NCBI RefSeq assembly: GCF_030056665.1
Contig: NZ_JASHIG010000012.1
Length of the DNA stretch: 64,000 nucleotides
Direction: 5' to 3' (one strand)
DNA from: Flectobacillus roseus
Lineage (GTDB): Bacteria > Bacteroidota > Bacteroidia > Cytophagales > Spirosomataceae
Position 1 is the stretch's first letter. Every line of letters starts with the position of its first letter. The position numbers were made by a program, and so were the translations under genes. This document shows positions 8,960-16,277 of this stretch, in pieces. Below the pieces are notes generated by a model. The model searched no databases. It was not told the DNA's origin and saw only the letters and a program-made list of their open reading frames with translations.

Positions 8960-10091
8960 ATGTGCTCACCACAAAATTCGGAAGTAATTCAAGATACACT
9001 TCTGAGAAGGTTGGCCCCCAACAGTCCCCTGGGCAAGTACATTTACTGGTATGACATCAAAGACCACTTGGGCAACGTTTGCGACAGAGAGCAAACCAAG
9101 ATATATCAGGGGAATTATTACGGAGCCTTTGGAGTATCGATATTATCCTTAGGCGATAATATGACCCCTACCCAAACAGTGCAGGCTCTACAACGGCAAA
9201 GAGCTACAAGACGGCACCAACTGGCTAGACTATGGGGCTAGAATGTATTATCCTGAGTTGGGGAGATGGATGGCGGTGGATCCGTTGGCGGAGAAACGTT
9301 TTAATCTAACGCCTTATCATTATGTTTCAAATAATCCTATTAACCGAATAGATTTGTTTGGCTTGGAGGATGTCAATGGTGATGGAAAAGATGATGGAAA
9401 ACTCTTGCCAGAAGTCACCGTAACTGCCAAAAAGAGAGACATTAGCTCTTCATGGAGTAATTATATAAACAATTTGGGTAATGAAGGGTACAATAGTTAT
9501 AAAGAAATCTATAGAGAACATAAATTGTCTCCATATAATTCTAATTTTTCGGGAGCAATTTATGGAAGAGACGCTAATGGTCAAGTACAGATACCAGATG
9601 ATATTTTAGACCGAATTGATCAAGAAGTAGATGATGAAGCGATGCTTGCTTTAGCAATGTTATGGGCATCAGAACAATCTGGAGTTGACCCCAATTCTTT
9701 CAACTTTGAGTTTAACCCATTTGCAAGGGCTAATTTTTATAATTCATATTTATCAACATGAGTATTAAATGAAAAAGCACGAAGTGTAGTTACTTCAGTT
9801 GGGGTTAGTACTGGTTTAGCTTATGCTGGGAATATTAAGTTGAGTTTATTAAAGAGTGTAAAAAAGATAGATAAAGGTGTTATTTTCAAATTCTATAACA
9901 GCAATTCTCGTTTATCAGATAGGATTCAACTTAGAGTTCAAGCACATAAACACACTCTATCTCCTTCAAAAGGGAGAGCAAAGGGATTAGGAAAAACTCC
10001 CGCACCATTTCATATAAATTTTAATAAGGAACATATTATACCAAATCCCAAATACTGGAAATATTATGGAGGACCATTCTACAGCTTATAA
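8960..10091 (+). pseudogene. Decayed Rhs-repeat-associated core with toxin tip
   Basis: The region reads as the end of a Bacteroidota Rhs protein. The first frame holds YWYDIKDHLGNV (about 9048). The reading then shifts by +1 and continues as NGKELQDGTNWLDYGAR (about 9190) and MYYPELGRWMAVDPLAEK (from 9243), then YHYVSNNPINRIDLFGLE, the usual end of the core. A variable tip follows. A TGA at 9759-9761 interrupts the tip, but the same frame stays open to 10091, with FNKEHIIPNPKYW near the end. With no upstream YD-repeat gene, a frameshift and an internal stop, this is a pseudogene. The intact protein would have been a large secreted polymorphic toxin. The tip activity is not recognisable. Confidence 0.82.
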
Positions 10092-10137
10092 CAGATTTTA
10101 CTCTCAAATTGTTAACTCATATCAATTAAAAGAGATC

Positions 10138-10422
10138 ATGAAGCAAATTTTAGTAAAAGAGATTTGCTCTATAGAAGATAATGACTTGGATGATTTGTCT
10201 TGTATATATCATGACGAATATTTTTCATTAGCTTTACATAGGTCTAATTATACAGAAATTATTCTATGTATTATTGTTTGGGATAGTGGTGATGCTGAAA
10301 TAAATACCTCGTTTGGTTATTCAGAGTATTTTTTCTTCAAAGAGGATGAAAATTATTTAGAGTTTAGGAAATACCTTACTACTCAAGTATTACCCCTCTT
10401 TAAGTATGGTAGTTTCTCATAG
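10138..10422 (+). CDS. Putative immunity protein of the decayed Rhs tip
   Basis: The 94-aa product begins at the ATG at 10138, which follows AAAAGAGATC. An alternative ATG at 10066 overlaps the toxin frame by 26 bp. It is acidic and has no signal peptide or known motif. Its place immediately behind the toxin frame is the evidence for an immunity role. It still has an intact frame although its partner is broken. Confidence 0.55.
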   Translation: MKQILVKEICSIEDNDLDDLSCIYHDEYFSLALHRSNYTEIILCIIVWDSGDAEINTSFGYSEYFFFKEDENYLEFRKYLTTQVLPLFKYGSFS

Positions 10423-10450
10423 CAATCTATTCGTAAAACATACACCCCCC

Positions 10451-10998
10451 GCTGATCTAAGTGTTTTTTCACTTAGACCCACAAATAAATGCAGTCTTTG
10501 GCTGCACTCAAATACAAAGCTTTACTTCGCCGTATAAACAAGCGGTACAGATAGGGCTTGCGTCGGGGCGTTGGTGATGCGTAGCGTGTACCTACAAATA
10601 GGTGCAAGGTTAAAGTCAAATACAATATATGTAGAAGGCACTACTAAAGACAAGTGACTCTTTTTCTGCAACTTAGCCGAAGATGCCAATGCCACGCAGA
10701 CACAGACCAACGATTACATCCCTCGCTGGTCTAAGTGTTTTTTCACTTAGACCCCCAAATAAATGCAGTCTTTGACTGCACTCAAATACAAAGCTTTACT
10801 TCGCCGTATAAACAAGCGGTACAAATAGGGCTTGCGTCGGGGCGTTGGTGATGCGTAGCGTGTACCTACCAATAGGTTCAATGTAAAGTCAAATACAATA
10901 TTTGTAGCAAGCACTAATAAAGGTAAATACCTCTATTACTACAACTTAGCCGACGATACCAATACTACGCAGATACAGGCTAACTACTACACCCAATT
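10451..10998 (+). repeat. 274-bp direct tandem duplication with hairpins
   Basis: Two units, 10451-10724 and 10725-about 10998, are clearly homologous at an offset of 274 bp and differ at scattered positions. Each opens with a hairpin; in the second unit this is a perfect 10-bp stem, GGTCTAAGTG and CACTTAGACC, around six T. A second hairpin TGCAGTCTTTGACTGCA (GACTGCA arm perfect in unit 2) follows. The end of each unit keeps a stretch that reads like protein; in unit 2 it holds YLYYYNLADD and FVLAIKQKYP before running into repeat copy B. The units therefore probably derive from a duplicated gene fragment. No intact gene lies between 10423 and 11328. Confidence 0.8.
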
Positions 10999-11034
10999 TG
11001 TATTAGCCATTAAGCAAAAATACCCGCTAATGCT

Positions 11035-11160
11035 GGCTTCCAAGCCAGTACTAGCTTAATCTAAGGATTCCAATTCTGCTAGTAAAAGACTTAAAATTAT
11101 CCGAAGTAAAGTTTTAAAACTAGAGAAATTGAAAGCATAGGTCTAAAACTTGCGCTAATG
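11035..11160 (+). repeat. Accessory-region repeat, copy B
   Basis: It has the full pattern: CGCTAATGCTGGCTTCC, AAGCCAGTACTAGC, ATTCCAATTCTGC, GTTTTAAAAC, GTCTAAAACTTGCGCTAATG. It directly follows the tandem duplication. The next 170 bp hold short reading-frame scraps (one ends FQMDFLE) that may be a toxin remnant. Confidence 0.8.
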
Positions 11161-11328
11161 ATTATACGATAGATTAATACTACATAACCTAAACGGTTTT
11201 GATATATCATATCCTATATTTCAGATGGATTTTTTGGAATAGGTTCACTCTTTTTGTCTCCATCTGATGGTTGCGTTAATTGATTGAACAAAATTAGGTG
11301 AACCAAATTTAAATGAAGCATTTGGATA

Positions 11329-12063
11329 ATGAATAACAGGATAACATTAAATTTTAGAGAGTTTGGACAAAGTTCAGACCCGAAAGTAGTAGGTATTAGA
11401 GATGGAGGTGGGCAAATAATTTTTGATGATTTGTTTTTTCACAGTCATCCCCATTTTACGAGTGTTTTTTTTCCCGATGTTTTAATGGATAAAGATTGGT
11501 GGAAAAAATGGGCTAAATGGGAGGAGTATGGAAGTAAATTACTCCATATAAAATTAGCAAAAACAGCTATACTCACTGATTATATTGGTGCTAGTGGACT
11601 GTTCAGATGTTTTTTTGTGAATAGTAAATTGAAAGAAATACTACAAACAGCTAATTTGCCAAATCATAATTTTTTTGAAATTACTTTTATTCAGGGGGGA
11701 AAAATTGTAGATGGTTACTGGTGGTTTTGTTTTGATCTTGAAACAGGTGAAAATACTGTTGACTTTTCAAAATGTGAATATAACTTACGTGATCACAAGA
11801 GGATATTTGGTGAAAATTTTTCAGTTAATATTCAGTCTTATCAAGATTATTTAAATGTTTTTTATGAAACAGGTAGAGCAGTAAAAGTTACAGAATTAGT
11901 TTTTAACTCTAACTTTAATTCTGAGCTTGATATTTTTGGAACTCAATTTTTAACAAATCAAGTATATATATCCGAAAATCTTCATAAAAAATTACAAGAA
12001 CAAAACATTACAGGGTATACTGCAAGCTATCCTACATTTGGCTTAGATTTAGTAGTATTTTGA
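11329..12063 (+). CDS. Putative immunity protein, Imm43/DUF1629-like
   Basis: The 244-aa product lacks a signal peptide and is probably cytosolic. The C-terminal stretch HKKLQEQNITGY, preceded by the stretch LTNQVYISENL, resembles the end of proteins in the DUF1629/Imm43 group, which are immunity proteins of polymorphic toxin systems. That similarity is by eye only. The gene sits between repeat copies B and C with no other gene in its cassette. Confidence 0.55.
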   Translation: MNNRITLNFREFGQSSDPKVVGIRDGGGQIIFDDLFFHSHPHFTSVFFPDVLMDKDWWKKWAKWEEYGSKLLHIKLAKTAILTDYIGASGLFRCFFVNSKLKEILQTANLPNHNFFEITFIQGGKIVDGYWWFCFDLETGENTVDFSKCEYNLRDHKRIFGENFSVNIQSYQDYLNVFYETGRAVKVTELVFNSNFNSELDIFGTQFLTNQVYISENLHKKLQEQNITGYTASYPTFGLDLVVF

Positions 12064-12073
12064 ATGGAGACTC

Positions 12074-12114
12074 AAAAACTAAAAGCACAAGTCTAAGACT
12101 TGCGCTAGTGGGGT
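12074..12114 (+). repeat. Accessory-region repeat, copy C (3' half only)
   Basis: Only the right end of the unit is present: AAAGCACAAGTCTAAGACTT followed by GCGCTAGTGGGG. It starts 11 bp after the preceding gene, so the upstream gene probably replaced the left half. Confidence 0.75.
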
Positions 12115-12207
12115 ATTCCAATAAATTAACAGGTTGAAATAGGACCTTCAAAAAACAGTGATAATTCAATAAGTAGATGTTATAATGATTACGTTACCAC
12201 GAAGCCG

Positions 12208-12597
12208 ATGAGAAAGCTATTTTCCATTATTATGATACTCATATCATGCAATATTTATGGTCAAAGTAGAATAACGAGTATAACTAAATCAGATACTTTT
12301 TACATTCATAAAATAAAAAAGTATAAAACGATTAGCCTCATTTATGCGAAAAATAACATAGATAAGATTTTCAAAATTGTATATAGACATCCAAATGTTG
12401 GTCAAAGTATAAAAAAAGGTCGGAAATATTATTTGGAAATAAGTACTGTCGGATTTGAGATGGATGGGAAAAATATAGGATATATACCAACTAGAATAAT
12501 GTGTTCAGAATATGGTAAAGGGCTTAAAATCTGTACTGAACCCGAGAATGGAATTACTGAAATTTATGATTTGATTGAAATCTCAAATTGTCTATAG
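12208..12597 (+). CDS. Exported orphan immunity-like protein
   Basis: The 129-aa product has an N-terminal export signal with hydrophobic core at about residues 5-14 and a possible lipobox LISC, or Sec cleavage after IYGQ. No family is recognised. The frame is open for 26 codons upstream of the ATG (from 12130, containing CYNDYVTTKP) after the half repeat, which may be the last piece of a former toxin tip. An envelope-located immunity role is inferred from context. Confidence 0.5.
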   Translation: MRKLFSIIMILISCNIYGQSRITSITKSDTFYIHKIKKYKTISLIYAKNNIDKIFKIVYRHPNVGQSIKKGRKYYLEISTVGFEMDGKNIGYIPTRIMCSEYGKGLKICTEPENGITEIYDLIEISNCL

Positions 12598-12610
12598 AGT
12601 TCCGCAGAAC

Positions 12611-12752
12611 CCCGCCGCTGCAAGCTTCCATGCCATCACCATCTTAAACTAGGGATTCCAATCCTATTCGTAAAAGAGTTAAACTTATCTGAAGCAAAGT
12701 TTTAAAACTAGAGAAATAAAAAGCACAAGTCTAAGACTTGCGCTAGTGGGGT
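12611..12752 (+). repeat. Accessory-region repeat, copy D
   Basis: The left hairpin is worn (CCGCTGCAAGCTTCC). The middle (GGATTCCAATCCTATTCGTA, GTTTTAAAACTAGAG) and the right end (AAGTCTAAGACTT, GCGCTAGTGGGG) are well preserved. Confidence 0.82.
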
Positions 12753-12967
12753 TCAGTAATACTAATAATCAATTGATTTATGAAACAGCCCAAAGATTCG
12801 GATTTAATGTAAATTATCAAGGAACCAACGGATCAAATATTGGGGCAATAAGAGTTGGGGGGCATAATAACCATGGATATTTAGGTTATGGTTTACCACC
12901 TGTGACAATTAGGACAAAAAAACAAAAGACTGATGAAAGTAATAAGATTTATTCTATTGTGTATTAG
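12746..12967 (+). pseudogene. Orphan toxin C-terminal fragment
   Basis: A frame beginning inside the last bases of repeat copy D (first possible start is GTG at 12746) runs to TAG at 12967. It contains YETAQRFGFNVNYQG and RVGGHNNHGYLGYGL, with a His/Gly-rich segment. The next gene starts inside it and overlaps it by 35 bp, a typical toxin/immunity arrangement. There is no Rhs core upstream, so this is a displaced tip. The activity is unknown; the HNNH segment is only suggestive of a catalytic site. Confidence 0.55.
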
Positions 12968-13538
12968 CCCATTTTTAGGAATATTTAACTGCTATTCGAG
13001 TGCTGGGCTTTTATGTAATAATTCTGACTTAGGTAAGGATAATATATTAACCATTTTGAATAGCAATAATAGTATTTATTTAGAATTTTCTTTGTTAGGA
13101 GATATAAACCCTAAATTACCCGAAACGTTTAATCCTTACGCAATAGATATTCCAAATGATATTTTTTTAATCGAAGTAATTCGTGAAGATAAAGATAGGT
13201 ATCAAGTTTCTATAGGAAATGGGCAATCAAAATTTATTAGTAAATCAGAAAATAGTTTAAAATATTACAGTTGGACGAACTTTATTCTTAATTACGACTA
13301 TAATTCTATCATAGTTGATAAAAAGAAAAACCCAGTGAGAGTTTTGCCAACTGAAAACTCCAAGAAAGTATTGTATATTGATTACGACACTTATACTATT
13401 TATGGAAAAAAAATTGTTGGAGATTGGCTGAAGGTAGAGGTTCAAGATATTGAATCTATTGAAAATTTTAAGACCTATGGCTGGGTAAAATGGAAAGACA
13501 AAGACAAAATGCTAATTGATTTTAGATATTATGACTAA
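12933..13538 (+). CDS. Envelope immunity protein candidate with SH3-like C-terminus
   Basis: The 201-aa product has an N-terminal signal sequence with a possible lipobox at residues 17-20 (IFNC), so it is exported. The C-terminal 70 residues (NPVRVLPTENSKKV, then GDWLKVEV, then YGWVKWKDK) have the spacing of a bacterial SH3 domain. The gene overlaps the end of a toxin-tip fragment. A toxin neutralised in the periplasm or at the membrane is implied, but this rests on context and the signal peptide. Confidence 0.6.
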   Translation: MKVIRFILLCISPFLGIFNCYSSAGLLCNNSDLGKDNILTILNSNNSIYLEFSLLGDINPKLPETFNPYAIDIPNDIFLIEVIREDKDRYQVSIGNGQSKFISKSENSLKYYSWTNFILNYDYNSIIVDKKKNPVRVLPTENSKKVLYIDYDTYTIYGKKIVGDWLKVEVQDIESIENFKTYGWVKWKDKDKMLIDFRYYD

Positions 13539-13556
13539 TCCAGTTCCATCGCTCAT

Positions 13557-13700
13557 CCCCGCTAGTGCTAGCCTCCAAGCCTATATTAAGCTTATTCTAA
13601 GAATTCCAATCTTGTTAGTAAAGGACTTAAACTTATCTGAGGTAAAGTTTTAAAACTTTAGAATTTGAAAGCACAAGTCTAAGACTTGCGCTTGATGGGT
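13557..13700 (+). repeat. Accessory-region repeat, copy E
   Basis: It begins CCCCGCTAGTGCTAGCCTCC and ends AAGTCTAAGACTT with GCGCTTGATGGGT. The last bases read into a short frame ending GKNGKPIQ with stop at 13722, a likely relic of a toxin C-terminus. Confidence 0.82.
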
Positions 13701-13737
13701 AAGAATGGAAAACCCATACAATAAACTTTTTGCAGAT

Positions 13738-14358
13738 ATGAAAAAACATTGTTTACATTATTGTTTATCTATATTTATTTGTTTTCTCTCATGTTCTAAA
13801 GAGAGATTAGATGAAGCTTATTTCTTCAGTAAATACGATAAGAATGGAAGAGTGATAGGAAAAGAAGAACTCTATTTGAAGGTTAAGATGATTAATGACA
13901 CTTTGAAAGAAATTCTAATCCTGAATAAGGATTCTTTAATATTAAAATATAAAGAATTTGAAAATAATACAGGCGTTTATCGGGAATTTTCTGATGAATT
14001 TAGACCATATTACTCTTTTGACTCTTCATCTGTTGGAGGTACTAACGATATATTTCCTCCTATCGTGAATATGGAATCATGGTTAATAAATAAGAAGATA
14101 ATAAAAGTTGATAATAATATATATGAAATATATCATTTTAATGAGCTAAGTTATTGTAATCCATCGATTTCAACTTATTGGGTAAAAGGCATAGGGCTTA
14201 TTGCTGTATTTATTTACAATGGAAAAAAAGAACAATATTATTTATGTGATAGAATTGAAGGAAATATTATAAAAAGTATGCGAATGAAAAAAATTGGCGA
14301 GACAATAATAAACGATTCAACTTTTTTTAAAAAAGCAAAATATTTGCCTTGTACCTAA
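13738..14358 (+). CDS. Orphan lipoprotein, immunity candidate
   Basis: The start at 13738 gives a 206-aa lipoprotein with signal MKKHCLHYCLSIFICFLSC and lipobox FLSC. An upstream in-frame ATG at 13705 would bury the signal behind eleven polar residues and is less likely. The mature part begins with a KYDKNGRVIGKEELY segment typical of small Bacteroidota lipoproteins, but no family is recognised. It lies alone between repeat copies E and F, in the position that immunity genes hold in the neighbouring cassettes. Confidence 0.55.
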   Translation: MKKHCLHYCLSIFICFLSCSKERLDEAYFFSKYDKNGRVIGKEELYLKVKMINDTLKEILILNKDSLILKYKEFENNTGVYREFSDEFRPYYSFDSSSVGGTNDIFPPIVNMESWLINKKIIKVDNNIYEIYHFNELSYCNPSISTYWVKGIGLIAVFIYNGKKEQYYLCDRIEGNIIKSMRMKKIGETIINDSTFFKKAKYLPCT

Positions 14359-14371
14359 TTTGTAGTACCCT

Positions 14372-14490
14372 CTGCTAATACTGGCTTGGTAGCTAGCATT
14401 AGCTTATTCTGAGGAATCCAATCCTATTCGTAAAAGTTTTAAAACTTTTAAGAATAGAAAGCATAAGTATAAGACTTGCGCTAGTGGGGT
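14372..14490 (+). repeat. Accessory-region repeat, copy F
   Basis: It contains CTGCTAATACTGGCTTGG, GGAATCCAATCCTATTCGTA, a rearranged TTTTAAAACTTTTAAG and the end AAGACTTGCGCTAGTGGGG. The toxin-tip frame at 14485 starts in its last bases, as in copy A. Confidence 0.82.
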
Positions 14491-14685
14491 GGCATCATTA
14501 ATGGAAGTGATGTTTCAGATATTATTAAATATCCTTTGAGGAGCAAAGCTAATTCAGAAGGTGACATATACGTTGGTAAAGAAAGGGTTTTAGATATAAC
14601 CCTAGTTCCAATAATTACAGAATACTGTCAGTCAACTCATCCTATTTCCCATCCAAAAAATTTAAAGAAAGGAAAGGTTCAATGA
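14485..14685 (+). pseudogene. Orphan toxin C-terminal fragment
   Basis: An open frame bounded by a TAG in the repeat (14482) runs 66 codons to TGA at 14683. It contains INGSDVSDIIKYPLRS and GDIYVGKERVLDITL and ends KKGKVQ. The stop overlaps the next start codon (ATGA), which signals translational coupling with an immunity gene. It has no start codon or Rhs core of its own. Confidence 0.6.
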
Positions 14686-15128
14686 ATAAATTTATTATTT
14701 TAATTTTATTTTGTTTTGGTGCATATTCACAAAAATTAGATGAGATTTATTTACTAAATCCAATAATGTTACATTTAGAAAATGATAATAATTCCTTTAC
14801 TATTGTTACTGTCGAATCAAACTTGAAATACTTTAAAAGTAATATTAAAAAGCTTTATTCCTTAGATTCAGTTTATTTTTTGCCACATAATTTTTATTCA
14901 TTTTTCAATAATCCTAATTTCAAAATAAACATAGATTATGATTTAGATAATTTTCAAAAAAGAAAATATCATAACTTAATTTATTATAAACTACAAGGAA
15001 ATTTAAAAATCAAACGGCTATATTCCACCATTAAGAACTATAATGAAAAAGAGAATGGCTTTGGGATTCGAAATTTACCAAGAAATAGAAATAAATTAAT
15101 TTCGGTTGTTGCATTACAAAATGAATAA
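14682..15128 (+). CDS. Exported immunity protein candidate
   Basis: The 148-aa product has a Sec signal (core FIILILFCFG, cleavage after AYSQ). The mature part is rich in Asn, Lys and Tyr and matches no family that I know. ATGA overlap with the toxin-tip fragment upstream supports an immunity role, with action in the periplasm or at the inner membrane. Confidence 0.58.
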   Translation: MNKFIILILFCFGAYSQKLDEIYLLNPIMLHLENDNNSFTIVTVESNLKYFKSNIKKLYSLDSVYFLPHNFYSFFNNPNFKINIDYDLDNFQKRKYHNLIYYKLQGNLKIKRLYSTIKNYNEKENGFGIRNLPRNRNKLISVVALQNE

Positions 15129-15133
15129 CTATC

Positions 15134-15300
15134 TCACTTGTCTAAGTGTTTTTTCACTAAGACCTACAAATAAATGTATTATTTGACTGTACAGGTTTAC
15201 TTCGCTCCCGCTGGTACAGCTTCCAATCCAGTACCTACCATTTCCAATAATTCCCCAAAACTTCAAAATATAACTACAAGTCTTTGACTTTCTCTAGGTG
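15134..15300 (+). repeat. Degenerate composite of both accessory repeats
   Basis: It contains the TCTAAGTG-TTTTTT-CACT hairpin of the 274-bp unit (about 15140) followed by GCTGGTACAGCTTCCAATCC and ACAAGTCTTTGACTT, which are worn parts of the 130-140 bp repeat. It marks the right end of the repeat-rich zone. Confidence 0.6.
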
Positions 15301-15397
15301 GTAATTCTCACTAAAATTGAAAAATCCTACATGCTTCATTTCTAACACCTACAATTAAAGTATATTTGTGTTTTTTACACAAAACAGCTTATGCTCT

Positions 15398-15790
15398 ATG
15401 AAAAACCTCCTATGCTTGCTATGTCTAGGCTTTATTCTTTCGATAAGTTCTTGCTCTGTTAGCGAGTCAGTCGCATTGCCAAAAGTTACATGCTTTAACG
15501 ATAATTCTTCTGCCATCGAGCAGTTACCTTGGTTAAAAACGGTAGTATCCGAATTTCAAAAGCCTAAAAGTGGACCACTACAAGTAGTACAATACGTATA
15601 TAATCATAAGGATAGTACAGGTAATTATAAATTAGAATATTATATAGGCGTTTACAATTCATCGATATCCAACCCTGCTTCGTATATTTATACTTGTGAT
15701 GGCAAAACTCTGGGAAAGGCTTCGATAGACTCTAGTGATTTCTATGCAAAAGCTACAGTTGTGAAGGTATTGTTTGAGGGGAGTTATTAG
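15398..15790 (+). CDS. Small lipoprotein of unknown function
   Basis: The start at 15398 gives a 130-aa product with lipobox SISSC. An in-frame GTG at 15368 would place ten extra residues before the signal and is unlikely. The mature part holds EQLPWLKTVVSEFQ and a repeated YVYNHKDSTGNYKLEYYIGVYN region. Small Bacteroidota lipoproteins with such a PWL motif are common, but I cannot name the family. A long hairpin follows 47 bp downstream. Confidence 0.7.
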   Translation: MKNLLCLLCLGFILSISSCSVSESVALPKVTCFNDNSSAIEQLPWLKTVVSEFQKPKSGPLQVVQYVYNHKDSTGNYKLEYYIGVYNSSISNPASYIYTCDGKTLGKASIDSSDFYAKATVVKVLFEGSY

Positions 15791-15837
15791 TCTTCAAATC
15801 ATTTTCAGGAAATTCTCACTCATAAAAGTGTACTTTT

Positions 15838-15871
15838 ACACACAGGCTCTATATCTCAAGAGCCTGTGTGT
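15838..15871 (+). terminator. Strong hairpin, possible terminator
   Basis: A perfect 12-bp stem (ACACACAGGCTC and GAGCCTGTGTGT) surrounds a 10-nt loop. There is no T run on either side, so intrinsic termination is uncertain; it may instead protect mRNA ends of the lipoprotein gene. Confidence 0.5.
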
Positions 15872-15935
15872 AACTCATTATTGAAATACATCTGCACATA
15901 CAAATTACTTATTATCAAGTATTCTAATATGCTTG

Positions 15936-16160
15936 CTATTTCCCCATATTTACAGAACTATTAATTTGCCATCCAGCAACAATCCAGTTTTGTGGATCGA
16001 TCAACACACTCGGATTTTGTAGCATCGATTGAAGAAAAGTTAATTCATCAAGAGATAGCTCAGAAAAGATGTGTTCTTTACCTGTATCATCTAAGATGGT
16101 TAGGTACCCCACTTTATTGATAACGTCCCAACCGATGGTGTATGTTTTGATTGTTTGCAT
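15936..16160 (-). CDS. Small protein of unknown function
   Basis: The 74-aa product starts at the ATG ending at 16160 (MQTIKTYTIGWDV). Longer in-frame starts upstream add residues without a coding look. It contains TILDDTGKEHIFSELSLDEL and ends with a region rich in Trp (WIVAGWQ). It looks like a conserved small cytosolic protein. No family is recognised. It is divergent from the sensor kinase at 16278, so the 117-bp gap may hold both promoters. Confidence 0.55.
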   Translation of the reverse strand: MQTIKTYTIGWDVINKVGYLTILDDTGKEHIFSELSLDELTFLQSMLQNPSVLIDPQNWIVAGWQINSSVNMGK

Positions 16161-16277
16161 TGGTGTAAAGGTGAATATTTTTTTTGCAGAACCCAATACC
16201 ATGTATTAGGTATTTTGATTCAGAAATAAACTTTTGACAATATTATAAGGCTCCTGTTTAGCACTAATTTGTTTGCT

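Noticed and set aside
10522..10710. Minus-strand frame ending SVPLVYTAK
   Set aside because: It lies inside the 274-bp repeat unit, is broken in the second copy and overlaps the plus-strand protein-like stretch; one of the two readings may be a relic, but neither is an intact gene.
8169..15300. CRISPR array or integron attC array
   Set aside because: The repeats are 130-140 bp, imperfect and separated by whole genes, and no integrase or cas gene is present. The attC-like idea (hairpins between cassettes) fails because gene orientation is right but no attC core sites or integron integrase are seen.
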